Origin: Bacteroidales bacterium UBA3143 | GTDB lineage: Bacteria > Bacteroidota > Bacteroidia > Bacteroidales > Dysgonomonadaceae | Length of the DNA stretch: 15,959 nt | Assembly (NCBI GenBank): GCA_002364735.1 | Contig: DEZB01000046.1 | Span: 1-15,959 of the forward strand | Reading direction: 5' to 3' | Shown here: in pieces, positions 7,908-14,161 of the stretch | Layout: each line of letters starts with the position of its first letter | Position numbering within the stretch: the first letter of the stretch is position 1 | The notes under the pieces: model-generated | Told to the model about the DNA's origin: nothing | The model's database searches: none | The model's input: only the letters and a program-made list of their open reading frames with translations | Program-made: the position numbers and the translations under genes

Positions 7908-8162
7908 ATGGCAAATCATCCATCAGCAAAAAAAAGAATTAGACAATCAGAAGCGCGTCGTTTACAAAATAGATATGTATCGAGAACAACACGTAATTCT
8001 GTTCGCAAATTTCGTGAATTAACTTCAAAGGAAGAAGCTCAAAAGCAATATCCCGAAGTTTCTTCTATGCTTGACAAATTAGCAAAGAAAAATGTGATAC
8101 ACCAAAAGAAAGCGAACAACTTAAAATCGAAGTTAGCAGCTCATATGAATAAGCTTGACTAA
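7908..8162 (+). CDS. rpsT: 30S ribosomal protein S20
   Basis: The 84-residue product starts MANHPSAKKRIRQSEARRLQ, the standard S20 N terminus, and continues as a basic helical protein (KKNVIHQKKANNLKSKLAAHMNKL at the C terminus). S20 binds 16S rRNA early in 30S assembly. There is no promoter-like element between the tRNA and this ATG, so both are probably made from the promoter at 7713-7743, with tRNA processing releasing the mRNA. The unit ends in the hairpin at 8200. Confidence 0.97.
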   Translation: MANHPSAKKRIRQSEARRLQNRYVSRTTRNSVRKFRELTSKEEAQKQYPEVSSMLDKLAKKNVIHQKKANNLKSKLAAHMNKLD

Positions 8163-8199
8163 TATTTAAAGTTTAATCGCTTTTGTATATAAAATATTT

Positions 8200-8228
8200 A
8201 GCCGGACAGAAGATGTTCGGCTTTTTTT
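8200..8228 (+). terminator. Rho-independent terminator after rpsT
   Basis: AGCCGGAC at 8200-8207 pairs with GTTCGGCT at 8215-8222 (one G-U), with a 7-base loop, followed by a run of seven T. It lies 37 bases after the rpsT stop. Confidence 0.9.
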
Positions 8229-8242
8229 GTGGGTTAAAACTT

Positions 8243-8310
8243 GGGTGAGGGGTGAAGGGTGAAGGGCGAGGAGTGAAGAATGAAGAGTAGATGGTGAGGG
8301 GGCTGTGGGG
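8243..8310. repeat. Degenerate heptamer array (GGGTGAA type)
   Basis: This purine-rich stretch consists of 7-base units GGGTGAG/GGGTGAA/GAGTGAA, placed immediately after the rpsT terminator. No coding potential is seen. The remaining bases up to 8373 show nothing further. Confidence 0.75.
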
Positions 8311-8373
8311 CGTTCATTCAGACCCTATAATAAAATCATTGTCAATTGGGGGATGGTAGATCTAAGGCAGGTT

Positions 8374-9312
8374 TTATTTCCTCAAATGACTATAGTCTGC
8401 TTCAACAATAGCATTTATCCCTGCCTGATAGGAAGTTGGTCTGAAATTAAATTCTTTCTCAAACTTGCTGCTATCAAACACATAGTCCCGATTGTATTGA
8501 TAAAGCATTTCAACACTTTCTCGCATAAAGGGCACAAACAAACCAATCAATTGCAACATTAACTTTGAAACAATTCGCAGTTTTGGTTTCACATTCATTT
8601 TTTTTGCTACTTTATCTACCCACTGTTCTCCTGTCAGAGGATTTGAGGCGGTGGGTAAATGCCAAACCCTACCATAAGCAGTGTCGGTGTTTCCCAGTAG
8701 CGCTGTAGCTATTGCAGCATCAGGGGTGTATGTGAAAGAGTGCTTGTGCTTTTTGCTTCCCAACCAATTGGCGCTACCTCCCTTACTCAATGGAGTAAAC
8801 ACGGTTTCAATAAGAACACTATTTTTAATGGAGGGCCCATAGAAATCTGCCGAACGGGCAATCAATGCTCTTATGTTTCCAACTTTCATTTCTTCCATTA
8901 GCATTTTGGCAATTTCTGCTCTCACCTCACCCTTTTTGCTGGGTGGGTTAATAGGAGTTTCCTCCGTCATTCCATTCAAGTAATCCTTATCGTACATATA
9001 AATATTATCGAAGAAAACCAATTTGCATTTTTCACGCTTACAAATTGATATCAAGTCGTCGATAAATTTGGGCCACGTATTTTGCCATACTTTGTGGTGG
9101 TAGTCAAATCCAACAGTTACGTACACTACCTCTGAACCTTTCACCGCTTTCTCCAATTCCTCCCGCTTGGTTATATCTGCTGCAACAAGTTGATCCGTAC
9201 TGTTTACTTTCTCTGGGTTTCTACTTACAAGCCTTATGTCAGTTGTGTATTCAGTTAAGGCTTTCGCCAATTCCACTCCAATTGCTCCTCCAGAACCGAT
9301 GATTGTTTGCAT
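8374..9312 (-). CDS. NAD(P)-binding epimerase/dehydratase-like protein (extended or atypical SDR)
   Basis: This 312-residue Rossmann-fold protein has the nucleotide-binding glycine motif GSGGAIG at 6-12 right after the first strand. The acidic residue of ADITK is at about 45-49, and VVYVTVGFDY follows at about 62-70. Then come FFDNIYMYDKDY (100-111), RSADFYGP, FTYTPDAA, the C-terminal GRVWHLPTA, and a YVFDSSKFEKEFNFRPTSY segment typical of NAD-dependent epimerase/dehydratase relatives. Such proteins oxidise, reduce or isomerise sugar- or steroid-like substrates; no substrate can be assigned. Tyr105-x3-Lys109 has the spacing of the SDR YxxxK pair, but it lies in the region where relatives have a VYxYG motif, so it may not be catalytic. 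It is transcribed away from rpsT as a probable single gene. Confidence 0.85.
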   Translation of the reverse strand: MQTIIGSGGAIGVELAKALTEYTTDIRLVSRNPEKVNSTDQLVAADITKREELEKAVKGSEVVYVTVGFDYHHKVWQNTWPKFIDDLISICKREKCKLVFFDNIYMYDKDYLNGMTEETPINPPSKKGEVRAEIAKMLMEEMKVGNIRALIARSADFYGPSIKNSVLIETVFTPLSKGGSANWLGSKKHKHSFTYTPDAAIATALLGNTDTAYGRVWHLPTASNPLTGEQWVDKVAKKMNVKPKLRIVSKLMLQLIGLFVPFMRESVEMLYQYNRDYVFDSSKFEKEFNFRPTSYQAGINAIVEADYSHLRK

Positions 9313-9374
9313 GTTTTTTCTTTTAAATTTTTCAGGTTCAACCCGTGTACTGCAATTATAAAATCAAGCATCAT

Positions 9375-9398
9375 CAGTAAAACCATTTCATTTTACTG
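9375..9398 (-). terminator. Weak hairpin at the end of the MORN gene
   Basis: CAGTAAAA at 9375-9382 and TTTTACTG at 9391-9398 form a perfect 8-bp A/T-rich stem with an 8-base loop. It overlaps the stop codon of the gene ending at 9393. There is no T-run on the - strand, so termination is doubtful. Confidence 0.3.
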
Positions 9399-9662
9399 TG
9401 ATTCCATTTCAATATCTTTTTCGTATTCTATTTTGTAACCCCTATCATACTGCACAAACGGTCCGCATTTTCGTCCATTTTTATAACTCCCCATTTTCCA
9501 AAGTTGCCCAGTTATCTTATAAAATTTCCATTCGCCCTCCATAAGGTTATTCACATACAGTCCTTCGGCTTTCATCTTTCCATTCCTATAAAAGTAAGTT
9601 AGCGTGTCGCCACTCAACTCATATACCCTTTGACCATTTGCATAGTGCTTTTTTCCTAACAT
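9393..9662 (-). CDS. MORN-repeat / YwqK-like protein
   Basis: The product is 89 residues of short strand-turn repeats: YFYRNGKMKAEGLYVNNLMEGEWKFY, GQLWKMGSYKNGRKCGPFVQY. The pattern YxNGxxxxEGxYxNxxxxGxWxFY is the bacterial MORN-variant (YwqK-type) repeat, found in many Bacteroidota surface and toxin-related proteins. About three repeats are visible. It lacks its own signal peptide. An 18-base gap upstream separates it from a short reading frame that does look like a lipoprotein signal, so the two may be one functional unit or a split gene. The molecular role is unknown. Confidence 0.7.
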   Translation of the reverse strand: MLGKKHYANGQRVYELSGDTLTYFYRNGKMKAEGLYVNNLMEGEWKFYKITGQLWKMGSYKNGRKCGPFVQYDRGYKIEYEKDIEMESQ

Positions 9663-9680
9663 GTTTTCGTTTTCTAAACT

Positions 9681-9791
9681 TTATATGTATAATCTATTTT
9701 GAGCATCAATGGGTTCATCAACTGGTATATTGTCTACGCAAGACAACATGTCCAGGAGCATTGTGAAAAGTAGAATGAAATGTGTAATCAT
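9681..9791 (-). CDS. Candidate 36-residue lipoprotein
   Basis: An ATG at 9791 opens a 36-codon frame beginning MITHFILLFTMLLDMLSC, a hydrophobic stretch ending in a lipobox-like MLSC (Cys18). It then has 18 polar, acidic residues (VDNIPVDEPIDAQNRLYI) before TAA. The Asp at position 14 inside the hydrophobic core is unusual. It lies just upstream of, and on the same strand as, the MORN protein. It may be a genuine micro-lipoprotein, or the cut-off N terminus of what was once a lipidated MORN protein. No promoter match is seen upstream, and nothing else is evident up to the terminator at 9945. Confidence 0.4.
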   Translation of the reverse strand: MITHFILLFTMLLDMLSCVDNIPVDEPIDAQNRLYI

Positions 9792-9944
9792 ATTGGTGAA
9801 TGTTTAAAACACGTTATGATTTGTAGTGGATATCTCGCTTAAGAGACTAACCAATCAACAATTGGGAAACACGCTTTGTTTGCTTAAAGTGAGACAGATG
9901 ACAAATAAAAATAATTAAGAATGAAGACTAAGAGCTTAGCGATA

Positions 9945-9976
9945 AAAAGCCTCACTATTTCATTTGTGAGGCTTTT
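9945..9976 (-). terminator. Strong hairpin terminator, bidirectional
   Basis: A perfect 11-bp stem (AAAAGCCTCAC at 9945-9955, complement at 9966-9976) has a 10-base loop and T-rich sequence on both outward strands. It lies 77 bases past the stop of the 295-residue gene on the - strand. Confidence 0.8.
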
Positions 9977-10052
9977 AATTAATCTTTTTCTTTACATTAA
10001 TTCCAATAAATCGGCGTGAATATCATCGAGACGCAAAAAATCGGTGTATCTT

Positions 10053-10940
10053 CTACCCCTCACCTTCATTCTCCTCATAGTTTGCAGTAGCCGCACCTTC
10101 GGCAGGTATCTCTGGTTCATCAATCGGTTCTTCAATCGTTGCATTATCGCCTTCGCCATCGGTTTCATCTTCTGCTTTGTTTTTGCGCTTGTTGTTGGCA
10201 TAACGAATGGCGATAGATCTGCGGTGCATGTCGTACAACTGATTCAACTCGTCTATCAGTGGCGCAACGTTTAGCGTGCCATCTGGCTCCTCTCCATCAG
10301 AGAGGTCGCTAAGCATGTTTGCCACTTCAATGCCCTTGAATAGTTTGTCGGCTGCCTCTTTCATGCCATTTGCAATGGCTCGAGTAGCCACCAAGGGGCG
10401 TTGTGCGAGCAGTGTCACCCTATTTTTGGTGCAATCCACCATTTCCGAAAAGGCTGATCGCATAATATCTACCTCGTCGCTAAGGTTGTAGTCGCTCAAT
10501 GCAGTTTCCAACACTTCATCGGAGTCAATGAGGTCGAAAAAACCAGCTATTTTTTGACTCAACTGTTTGTCGTTTTTGCACTTGTTGAAATAGCTCAAAT
10601 GCTGGTTGATGGCATTCTGAATTTGATGCAGGTCCAATGCAGGTTCGGACTTGCTGAGCAGTCTCACTTGAATTTTGAATGCGCTGATGACCAACATCAA
10701 CTCGCTCTTCACTTTGTTCACCCTTAGCCTCTCGGTGTCGATGCCATAGCTCAAGCGCAGAAGCTTTATCTCGGGCCTTTTGGCACGCAATTGGTCGTAC
10801 ATGGGTGTGATCAAATCAGACTCAATGTTGTGATTTGCAACAATGTCGATTGTTTTTTCAACATAATCAGCAATTTCAGACTTCAACATTTTTGAAAAAG
10901 GAAGTCTCTTGATTTTTAGGTTCAAATTTGTGTTTTCCAT
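10053..10940 (-). CDS. Uncharacterised helical protein with acidic C-terminal tail
   Basis: I do not recognise this 295-residue protein with certainty. It has no signal peptide and no membrane segment. Residues 1-255 look mostly alpha-helical, with heptad-like leucines. A conserved-looking block (NVAPLIDELNQLYDMHRRSIAIRY) sits before a basic NNKRKNK, and the last ~40 residues are Glu/Asp/Gly-rich and probably disordered. The overall shape resembles Bacteroidota-restricted proteins labelled DUF6261, but I hold this only weakly. The ATG at 10940 is the natural start. It is a single gene with a terminator at 9945 and an unusual upstream region: a 26-bp palindrome 51-76 bases before the ATG and related dyads further away. 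A degenerate copy of the GAGACGCGATAAATCG repeat overlaps its 3' end (10028-10056). Confidence 0.7.
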   Translation of the reverse strand: MENTNLNLKIKRLPFSKMLKSEIADYVEKTIDIVANHNIESDLITPMYDQLRAKRPEIKLLRLSYGIDTERLRVNKVKSELMLVISAFKIQVRLLSKSEPALDLHQIQNAINQHLSYFNKCKNDKQLSQKIAGFFDLIDSDEVLETALSDYNLSDEVDIMRSAFSEMVDCTKNRVTLLAQRPLVATRAIANGMKEAADKLFKGIEVANMLSDLSDGEEPDGTLNVAPLIDELNQLYDMHRRSIAIRYANNKRKNKAEDETDGEGDNATIEEPIDEPEIPAEGAATANYEENEGEG

Positions 10941-10990
10941 GGTAATAATTTTTTTAAATAAATGTTTAGTTTTTGTCTCTGGTTTTTTGA

Positions 10991-11016
10991 AACATTTTCA
11001 CCGCGGTGAAAATGTT
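10991..11016. promoter_or_regulatory. 26-bp perfect palindrome upstream of the 295-residue protein
   Basis: The two 13-base arms are AACATTTTCACCG and its exact complement, centred on CCGCGG. It lies 51-76 bases before the ATG at 10940. Near-copies lie further upstream: 11237-11256 matches 18 of 20 bases of the left 20, and 11281-11303 shares ACCGTGGT and AATGTT. It could be an operator, or an RNA hairpin in a long leader. The 10941-11412 stretch has no gene that I can see. Confidence 0.6.
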
Positions 11017-11236
11017 GGAAACAGATGAAAATTGCAAACACGACAGGGGAAATGTTTTTAATTCTGTTTTTCTGGTATTGTTGCCCTATTTACTTGTGTT
11101 ATTACTACAAAAATCAATTCTTCGAGGTGAATTTCTTTCAATGAGGAGCTTTTTTTAAACTCAAGCTGCAAATATCTGTTTTCATGGTATGTTTGTACTT
11201 GTGTTTGAGTTATAAAGAAGCCTTTTTTCATTTCAA

Positions 11237-11256
11237 AACATTTTCACTGTGGTGAA
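11237..11256. repeat. Degenerate copy of the 26-bp palindrome
   Basis: AACATTTTCACTGTGGTGAA differs from the first 20 bases of the palindrome at 10991 by two C-to-T changes, both in the CCGCGG centre. The right arm then diverges into TTCAATTTTC. A third relative lies at 11281-11303 (CTACCGTGGTAG core). Confidence 0.6.
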
Positions 11257-11413
11257 TTCAATTTTCATCTTATGTTTGTCCAATCTACCGTGGTAGCAAT
11301 GTTTTTTACAAATAAAGTGTTTACTATTTTTTTCTCTCTCTTTATTGCGTGACAAATGTAGGGATAAAAGAAAAAGGGAAGGGTGAATTGATGAATTTAA
11401 CTATTTTTTTAAT

Positions 11414-11457
11414 AGGGGTTATGGGTTAGGGGTTATGGGTTATGGGTTATGGGTATG
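11414..11457. repeat. Heptamer array (GGGTTAT)
   Basis: Six units of GGGTTAT or GGGTTAG with a clean 7-base period, in a non-coding stretch next to the 109-bp element. Confidence 0.85.
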
Positions 11458-11490
11458 TAACGCAAAAGAGAAGCCTATTTGCTCCGATTT

Positions 11491-11599
11491 CCGCCCCTAA
11501 ATCCCCTAAAGGGGACTTTTGCAGTCTGCAGGTTTTTGAGCTGAAACAATGATTAAATACTGCACTTACTCGCTCCCCCTTTAGGGGGCTGGGGGGCGG
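11491..11599. repeat. 109-bp inverted-repeat element, copy A
   Basis: The element starts CCGCCCCTAAATCCCCTAAA and ends GGGGGCTGGGGGGCGG. Its ends are imperfect complements of each other over about 24 bases (CCGCCCC...CCCCTAAAGGGG), and an inner TGCAGTCTGCAG / CTGCACT pairing is possible. It would fold into a long hairpin. Copies B (15259) and C (15838) lie beyond and within the cassette border. It has no internal gene, so it is a REP/MITE-like element. Confidence 0.8.
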
Positions 11600-11667
11600 T
11601 TTGCAAGGTCTCAGCGAGACGCGATAAATCGACGTCACTACTGCTGTTTACCACCGCATACCTCATT
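11597..11667. repeat. Direct repeat at the left border of the phage-like cassette
   Basis: This block runs CGGTTTGCAAGG, GAGACGCGATAAATCGACGTC (11616-11636, an imperfect dyad), CTACTGCTG, CCGCA, CCTCAT. It recurs in the same order and orientation at 15751-15818, on the far side of the cassette. Confidence 0.7.
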
Positions 11668-11690
11668 CCCCACACCCCACACCCCATTTC
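11655..11690. repeat. Short heptamer array (CACCCCA type)
   Basis: C-rich 7-base units (ATTCCCC, ACACCCC, ACACCCC) lie immediately beyond the stop of the gene at 11692. Similar CACCC units continue into the last codons of that gene. Confidence 0.55.
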
Positions 11691-11691
11691 T

Positions 11692-12231
11692 TCAAAACCT
11701 CACACCCACCCCCACCTCATGCCCACTTACATGTAGGTCTGTGTTCCACAAATATTTATAGCTCACCCCAATATTGTTGTAGAAAGCACCTACACCCGCC
11801 CCTGCAATGTTGAAAGTATTGTAGGAAAGAGAAGTGAAGAAAGTCCACTTCTGCTGGGCGTAAACAATTTTTTCTATGGGAGTAAATGTGTAGGGCATCG
11901 TTGTAAGCTTGTTATACTGCACGGTTGGGTTGATGTCCAACCTTCCGTACAAGTTGTCGAATAGGGTGATGGAGTAGGTTCTTTCGGCAATGTAGTCGCC
12001 GATGATTTTTGCTGTGTCAACTACTTCCTTTTTCGTGTTCTCTATAAACACATACTTGTAGGGCAATACGGGTTGAATTGGCTGTATCTCTTTTGTTGGA
12101 AAAGATACTTGCACATTGTCAGACACCGTTTTGGCTTTGGTGTAGACTACTTCGCTTATTTGTTTTACGGATGCTCTGCCAATGAGGAAAGCTACCAATA
12201 CGACTGCAATTATAATTGTTAGATTTTTCAT
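11692..12231 (-). CDS. Membrane-anchored protein in the spanin position of a lysis cassette
   Basis: The 179-residue product has one N-terminal hydrophobic helix (about 4-18, IIIAVVLVAFLIGRA) with no obvious cleavage site. A polar periplasmic stretch follows, with EIQPIQPVLPYKYVFIENTKKEV. Its C-terminal half has alternating aromatic strands (KWTFFTSLSYNTFNIAGAG, IGVSYKYLW, EVGVGVRF) and ends in Phe, as outer-membrane beta proteins do. The ATG overlaps the endolysin stop as ATGA, so translation is coupled. Holin, endolysin, then this gene is the order in which phages place spanins. A protein tethered in the inner membrane with an outer-membrane-like C terminus would fit that job, but this is inference. 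It may belong to the small exported families seen beside Bacteroidota phage lysins (such as DUF6808), which I cannot confirm. Confidence 0.65.
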   Translation of the reverse strand: MKNLTIIIAVVLVAFLIGRASVKQISEVVYTKAKTVSDNVQVSFPTKEIQPIQPVLPYKYVFIENTKKEVVDTAKIIGDYIAERTYSITLFDNLYGRLDINPTVQYNKLTTMPYTFTPIEKIVYAQQKWTFFTSLSYNTFNIAGAGVGAFYNNIGVSYKYLWNTDLHVSGHEVGVGVRF

Positions 12232-12623
12232 AAATATAAAATTTGTTTCCTGTTATCATCTGGTGATTTGTAGCTAACGTGAATCCAGCTGAAATCACGC
12301 TCATTGATCAATTGGTCAAAACTGAGGTTGTCTCTAATAATTTCAAAGAGTTGCTTGTTACCCTCTCGGTTATAAACCGTTATGTCAGCAGCTTCGCCCA
12401 ACAGATGTTGAGAATTAAGGGCACCACCCACAGTGCGATTCACTGCGGCTGATCTAAAGCCTGAATTAACATGGATTGATTTTCCGTATAAATCTCTGAC
12501 GGGTTGTAGCACCTTGCCACAGAGTGTGATTAGTGCAGCTACTTGATGTCTATCGGGTTTATTTTCTATTCTGGTGCTTGTTCTTGTAAGCTCAGCGAGG
12601 GTGAAGTTATTTGTTATTTTCAT
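12228..12623 (-). CDS. M15-family peptidase (phage endolysin)
   Basis: This 131-residue D-Ala-D-Ala carboxypeptidase-like or L,D-endopeptidase domain cleaves peptidoglycan stem peptides. The Peptidase_M15_3 signature is clear: HVNSGFRSAAVNRTVGGALN (51-70), SQHLLGEAADIT (71-82; zinc ligands His73 and Asp80), FDQLINERDFSWIHVSY (102-118; zinc ligand His115). There is no signal peptide, so export would need the holin encoded upstream. The protein is one catalytic domain without a wall-binding domain. It ends in a 4-base ATGA overlap with the next gene. Confidence 0.92.
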   Translation of the reverse strand: MKITNNFTLAELTRTSTRIENKPDRHQVAALITLCGKVLQPVRDLYGKSIHVNSGFRSAAVNRTVGGALNSQHLLGEAADITVYNREGNKQLFEIIRDNLSFDQLINERDFSWIHVSYKSPDDNRKQILYL

Positions 12624-12633
12624 GGTTTTTTAT

Positions 12634-12782
<149 letters not shown>

Positions 12783-13250
12783 CTATTCCTTCTTCAATTC
12801 TGATAAATCAACATCAAAATGTCTCTCTGTTTTGTCTACCAATATTTTTTGAAGAACCTTTGCCCAACGCTCATCGCTACACGATGATTCGTTCTCTAAA
12901 ATGCTCCAACCCTGCCAGAAACAAACTGCACCTGCTGTGATGTTTGTCAATTTTATTTGCAAGCCTTCAAAAATGTATGTTTCAATGAGATAGGAGAGGA
13001 TAATGAGCACGTAAATCTTGATAAGCGTCATAAAAACTCGCCCAAAATAGATGCTTTTAAACTTGCCATCATTGGCATTGGGATGTTTGCGTTTCACACG
13101 GTGCGATAAGCTCCAAGCTGTGTAAACATCGGCAAGCACCATCAATGTGCACACCAAAATGAATGGAAAGGTAGGGTGGAGGAGCGCTACGACTCCTCCA
13201 ATTATGCTGAAAAGCGACCTGTTGGTTGAATTTAAAAATAGTGTTTTCAT
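12783..13250 (-). CDS. Phage holin family protein
   Basis: From the ATG at 13250 the product is 155 residues. Hydrophobic segments lie at about 11-23 and 27-45 (FPFILVCTLMVLADVYTAW), 75-100 (VFMTLIKIYVLIILSYLIETYIF) and about 103-120. The last ends in CFWQGWSILENESS, the SILEN pattern of the phage_holin_4 / toxin-secretion holin family. The C terminus is charged (DVDLSELKKE). Holins open the inner membrane so that the endolysin can reach the wall; the M15 endolysin is the next gene. An upstream ATG at 13328 would add 26 residues but overlap the previous gene by 40 bases, so 13250 is preferred. Confidence 0.85.
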   Translation of the reverse strand: MKTLFLNSTNRSLFSIIGGVVALLHPTFPFILVCTLMVLADVYTAWSLSHRVKRKHPNANDGKFKSIYFGRVFMTLIKIYVLIILSYLIETYIFEGLQIKLTNITAGAVCFWQGWSILENESSCSDERWAKVLQKILVDKTERHFDVDLSELKKE

Positions 13251-13288
13251 GAGTTTTTGTATTAGAATTTGAATGTTGTTCGTCGTTG

Positions 13289-13609
13289 TTACATATAAAA
13301 ACCTGATATATTCTTCACCCTGCTCCACATCGACACAATTTTTTTGTCGTTTAATTTAAGCAACTCATTGATGCGCATCACGCCATATTTCACTGTTGCG
13401 TGAGATCTGCCTATTTCACGGCCTGTTGCCGAATAATTTACACCGTGCCAATCGTGTCTCAACTTGCAATAAAGGTGTCGAATATCACTTATTTGCGAAC
13501 TCTTATTGGGTTCAATTATCTGCATGGGAGTAATGTTAAATTGCATTGCAAATTCGATCATAACTTTGTTTTCAGTATGCTCAAGTAGTACGTTTTTTAT
13601 GTTTTTCAT
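13289..13609 (-). CDS. Stand-alone DnaA domain-IV-like DNA-binding protein
   Basis: From the ATG at 13609 the product is 106 residues. After a ~38-residue lead it has ISDIRHLYCKLRHDWHGVNY (40-59) and ATGREIGRSHATVKYGVMRI (61-80). These line up with the C-terminal DNA-binding domain of DnaA, where a basic helix is followed by the G-x-x-x-G-R-x-H-x-T-V signature and the I-x-x-L helix. The AAA+ and other DnaA domains are absent. A TTG at 13648 would add 13 Asn/Lys-rich residues and is less likely. It sits between replication-like genes and the holin. It is probably a phage-derived DNA-binding protein that recognises DnaA-box-like or its own sites. The domain call rests on motif recognition only. 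Confidence 0.7.
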   Translation of the reverse strand: MKNIKNVLLEHTENKVMIEFAMQFNITPMQIIEPNKSSQISDIRHLYCKLRHDWHGVNYSATGREIGRSHATVKYGVMRINELLKLNDKKIVSMWSRVKNISGFYM

Positions 13610-13696
13610 GTTTTTGTTTTTTAGATTGTTGTTGAGTTGGTTTTTCAATTATTGTTAGAAGAGACGCCTTTTAGGTTGTCTTTACAATATTTTGAG

Positions 13697-14161
13697 CTAT
13701 CTATTTTTAATTTTCCAGTAAACTACCCCATCTATACTTGTACGCTGTAGGTCTTTTCCAAATTCATACCCTTCCTCTGTTACCAACCTGCACGCCTCTT
13801 TATAGTTGTACAGTCTAATTTTCTTGTCATATCGCACTATATCAGATATGTTCAGTTCTTTGAATTGGAAATTATCAATTACATTATTTACTGCATCCGT
13901 TAACCTTTCGTCTGTGAATCCGTTTGCTATCAGCCTTTCGGCAAGCACATTGAAAAACTCCTTGCTTTGTCTTGGAAATGCACTTTGTAGCTTCCTCATA
14001 TTTTTGGCCACCCCCATATCCGATAGCGAACCCTGATAAAGACTCACCTCGTTAGACTGCGTTTTCCTGAATCCCTCTGGCGATTCCTTGTTGGATGTGG
14101 AGCATAAGTTCTTCGTCATTTGCTTCAGTACTACCGCTATATCCTTTGTTTCTGTTGTCAT
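13697..14161 (-). CDS. Unrecognised protein, probably replication-associated
   Basis: This 154-residue soluble protein has no named family that I can recall with confidence. Residues 1-50 are polar and probably disordered. Residues 58-125 form a compact helical region (SAFPRQSKEFFNVLAERLIANGF, RLTDAVNNVIDNFQFKELNISDIVRYD). I have seen this arrangement beside DUF4373-type replication genes in Bacteroidota phages and elements, where it may serve as a loader or organiser partner. The ATG at 14161 is preceded by AGAAGG at a good distance. It overlaps the upstream gene by 110 bases in another frame; an ATG at 14017 would remove the overlap and leave 106 residues. The real start is undecided. Confidence 0.6.
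   Translation of the reverse strand: MTTETKDIAVVLKQMTKNLCSTSNKESPEGFRKTQSNEVSLYQGSLSDMGVAKNMRKLQSAFPRQSKEFFNVLAERLIANGFTDERLTDAVNNVIDNFQFKELNISDIVRYDKKIRLYNYKEACRLVTEEGYEFGKDLQRTSIDGVVYWKIKNR

Noticed and set aside
7741..8022. 93-codon frame crossing tRNA-Glu and the start of rpsT
   Set aside because: It translates a tRNA and is out of frame with a certain ribosomal protein.
8978..9000. SDR YxxxK catalytic pair in the epimerase-like protein
   Set aside because: The spacing fits, but the surrounding DNIYMYDKDY corresponds to the VYxYG region of relatives, so I did not call it catalytic.
11188..11278. Two + strand TATGTTTG matches to TAnnTTTG (11188 and 11271)
   Set aside because: No -33 element at the right distance and no + strand gene downstream.
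11447..11638. 63-codon - strand frame (SLRPCKPPPSPLKGERVSA)
   Set aside because: It is a translation of the 109-bp element and border repeat, which recur without an open frame elsewhere.
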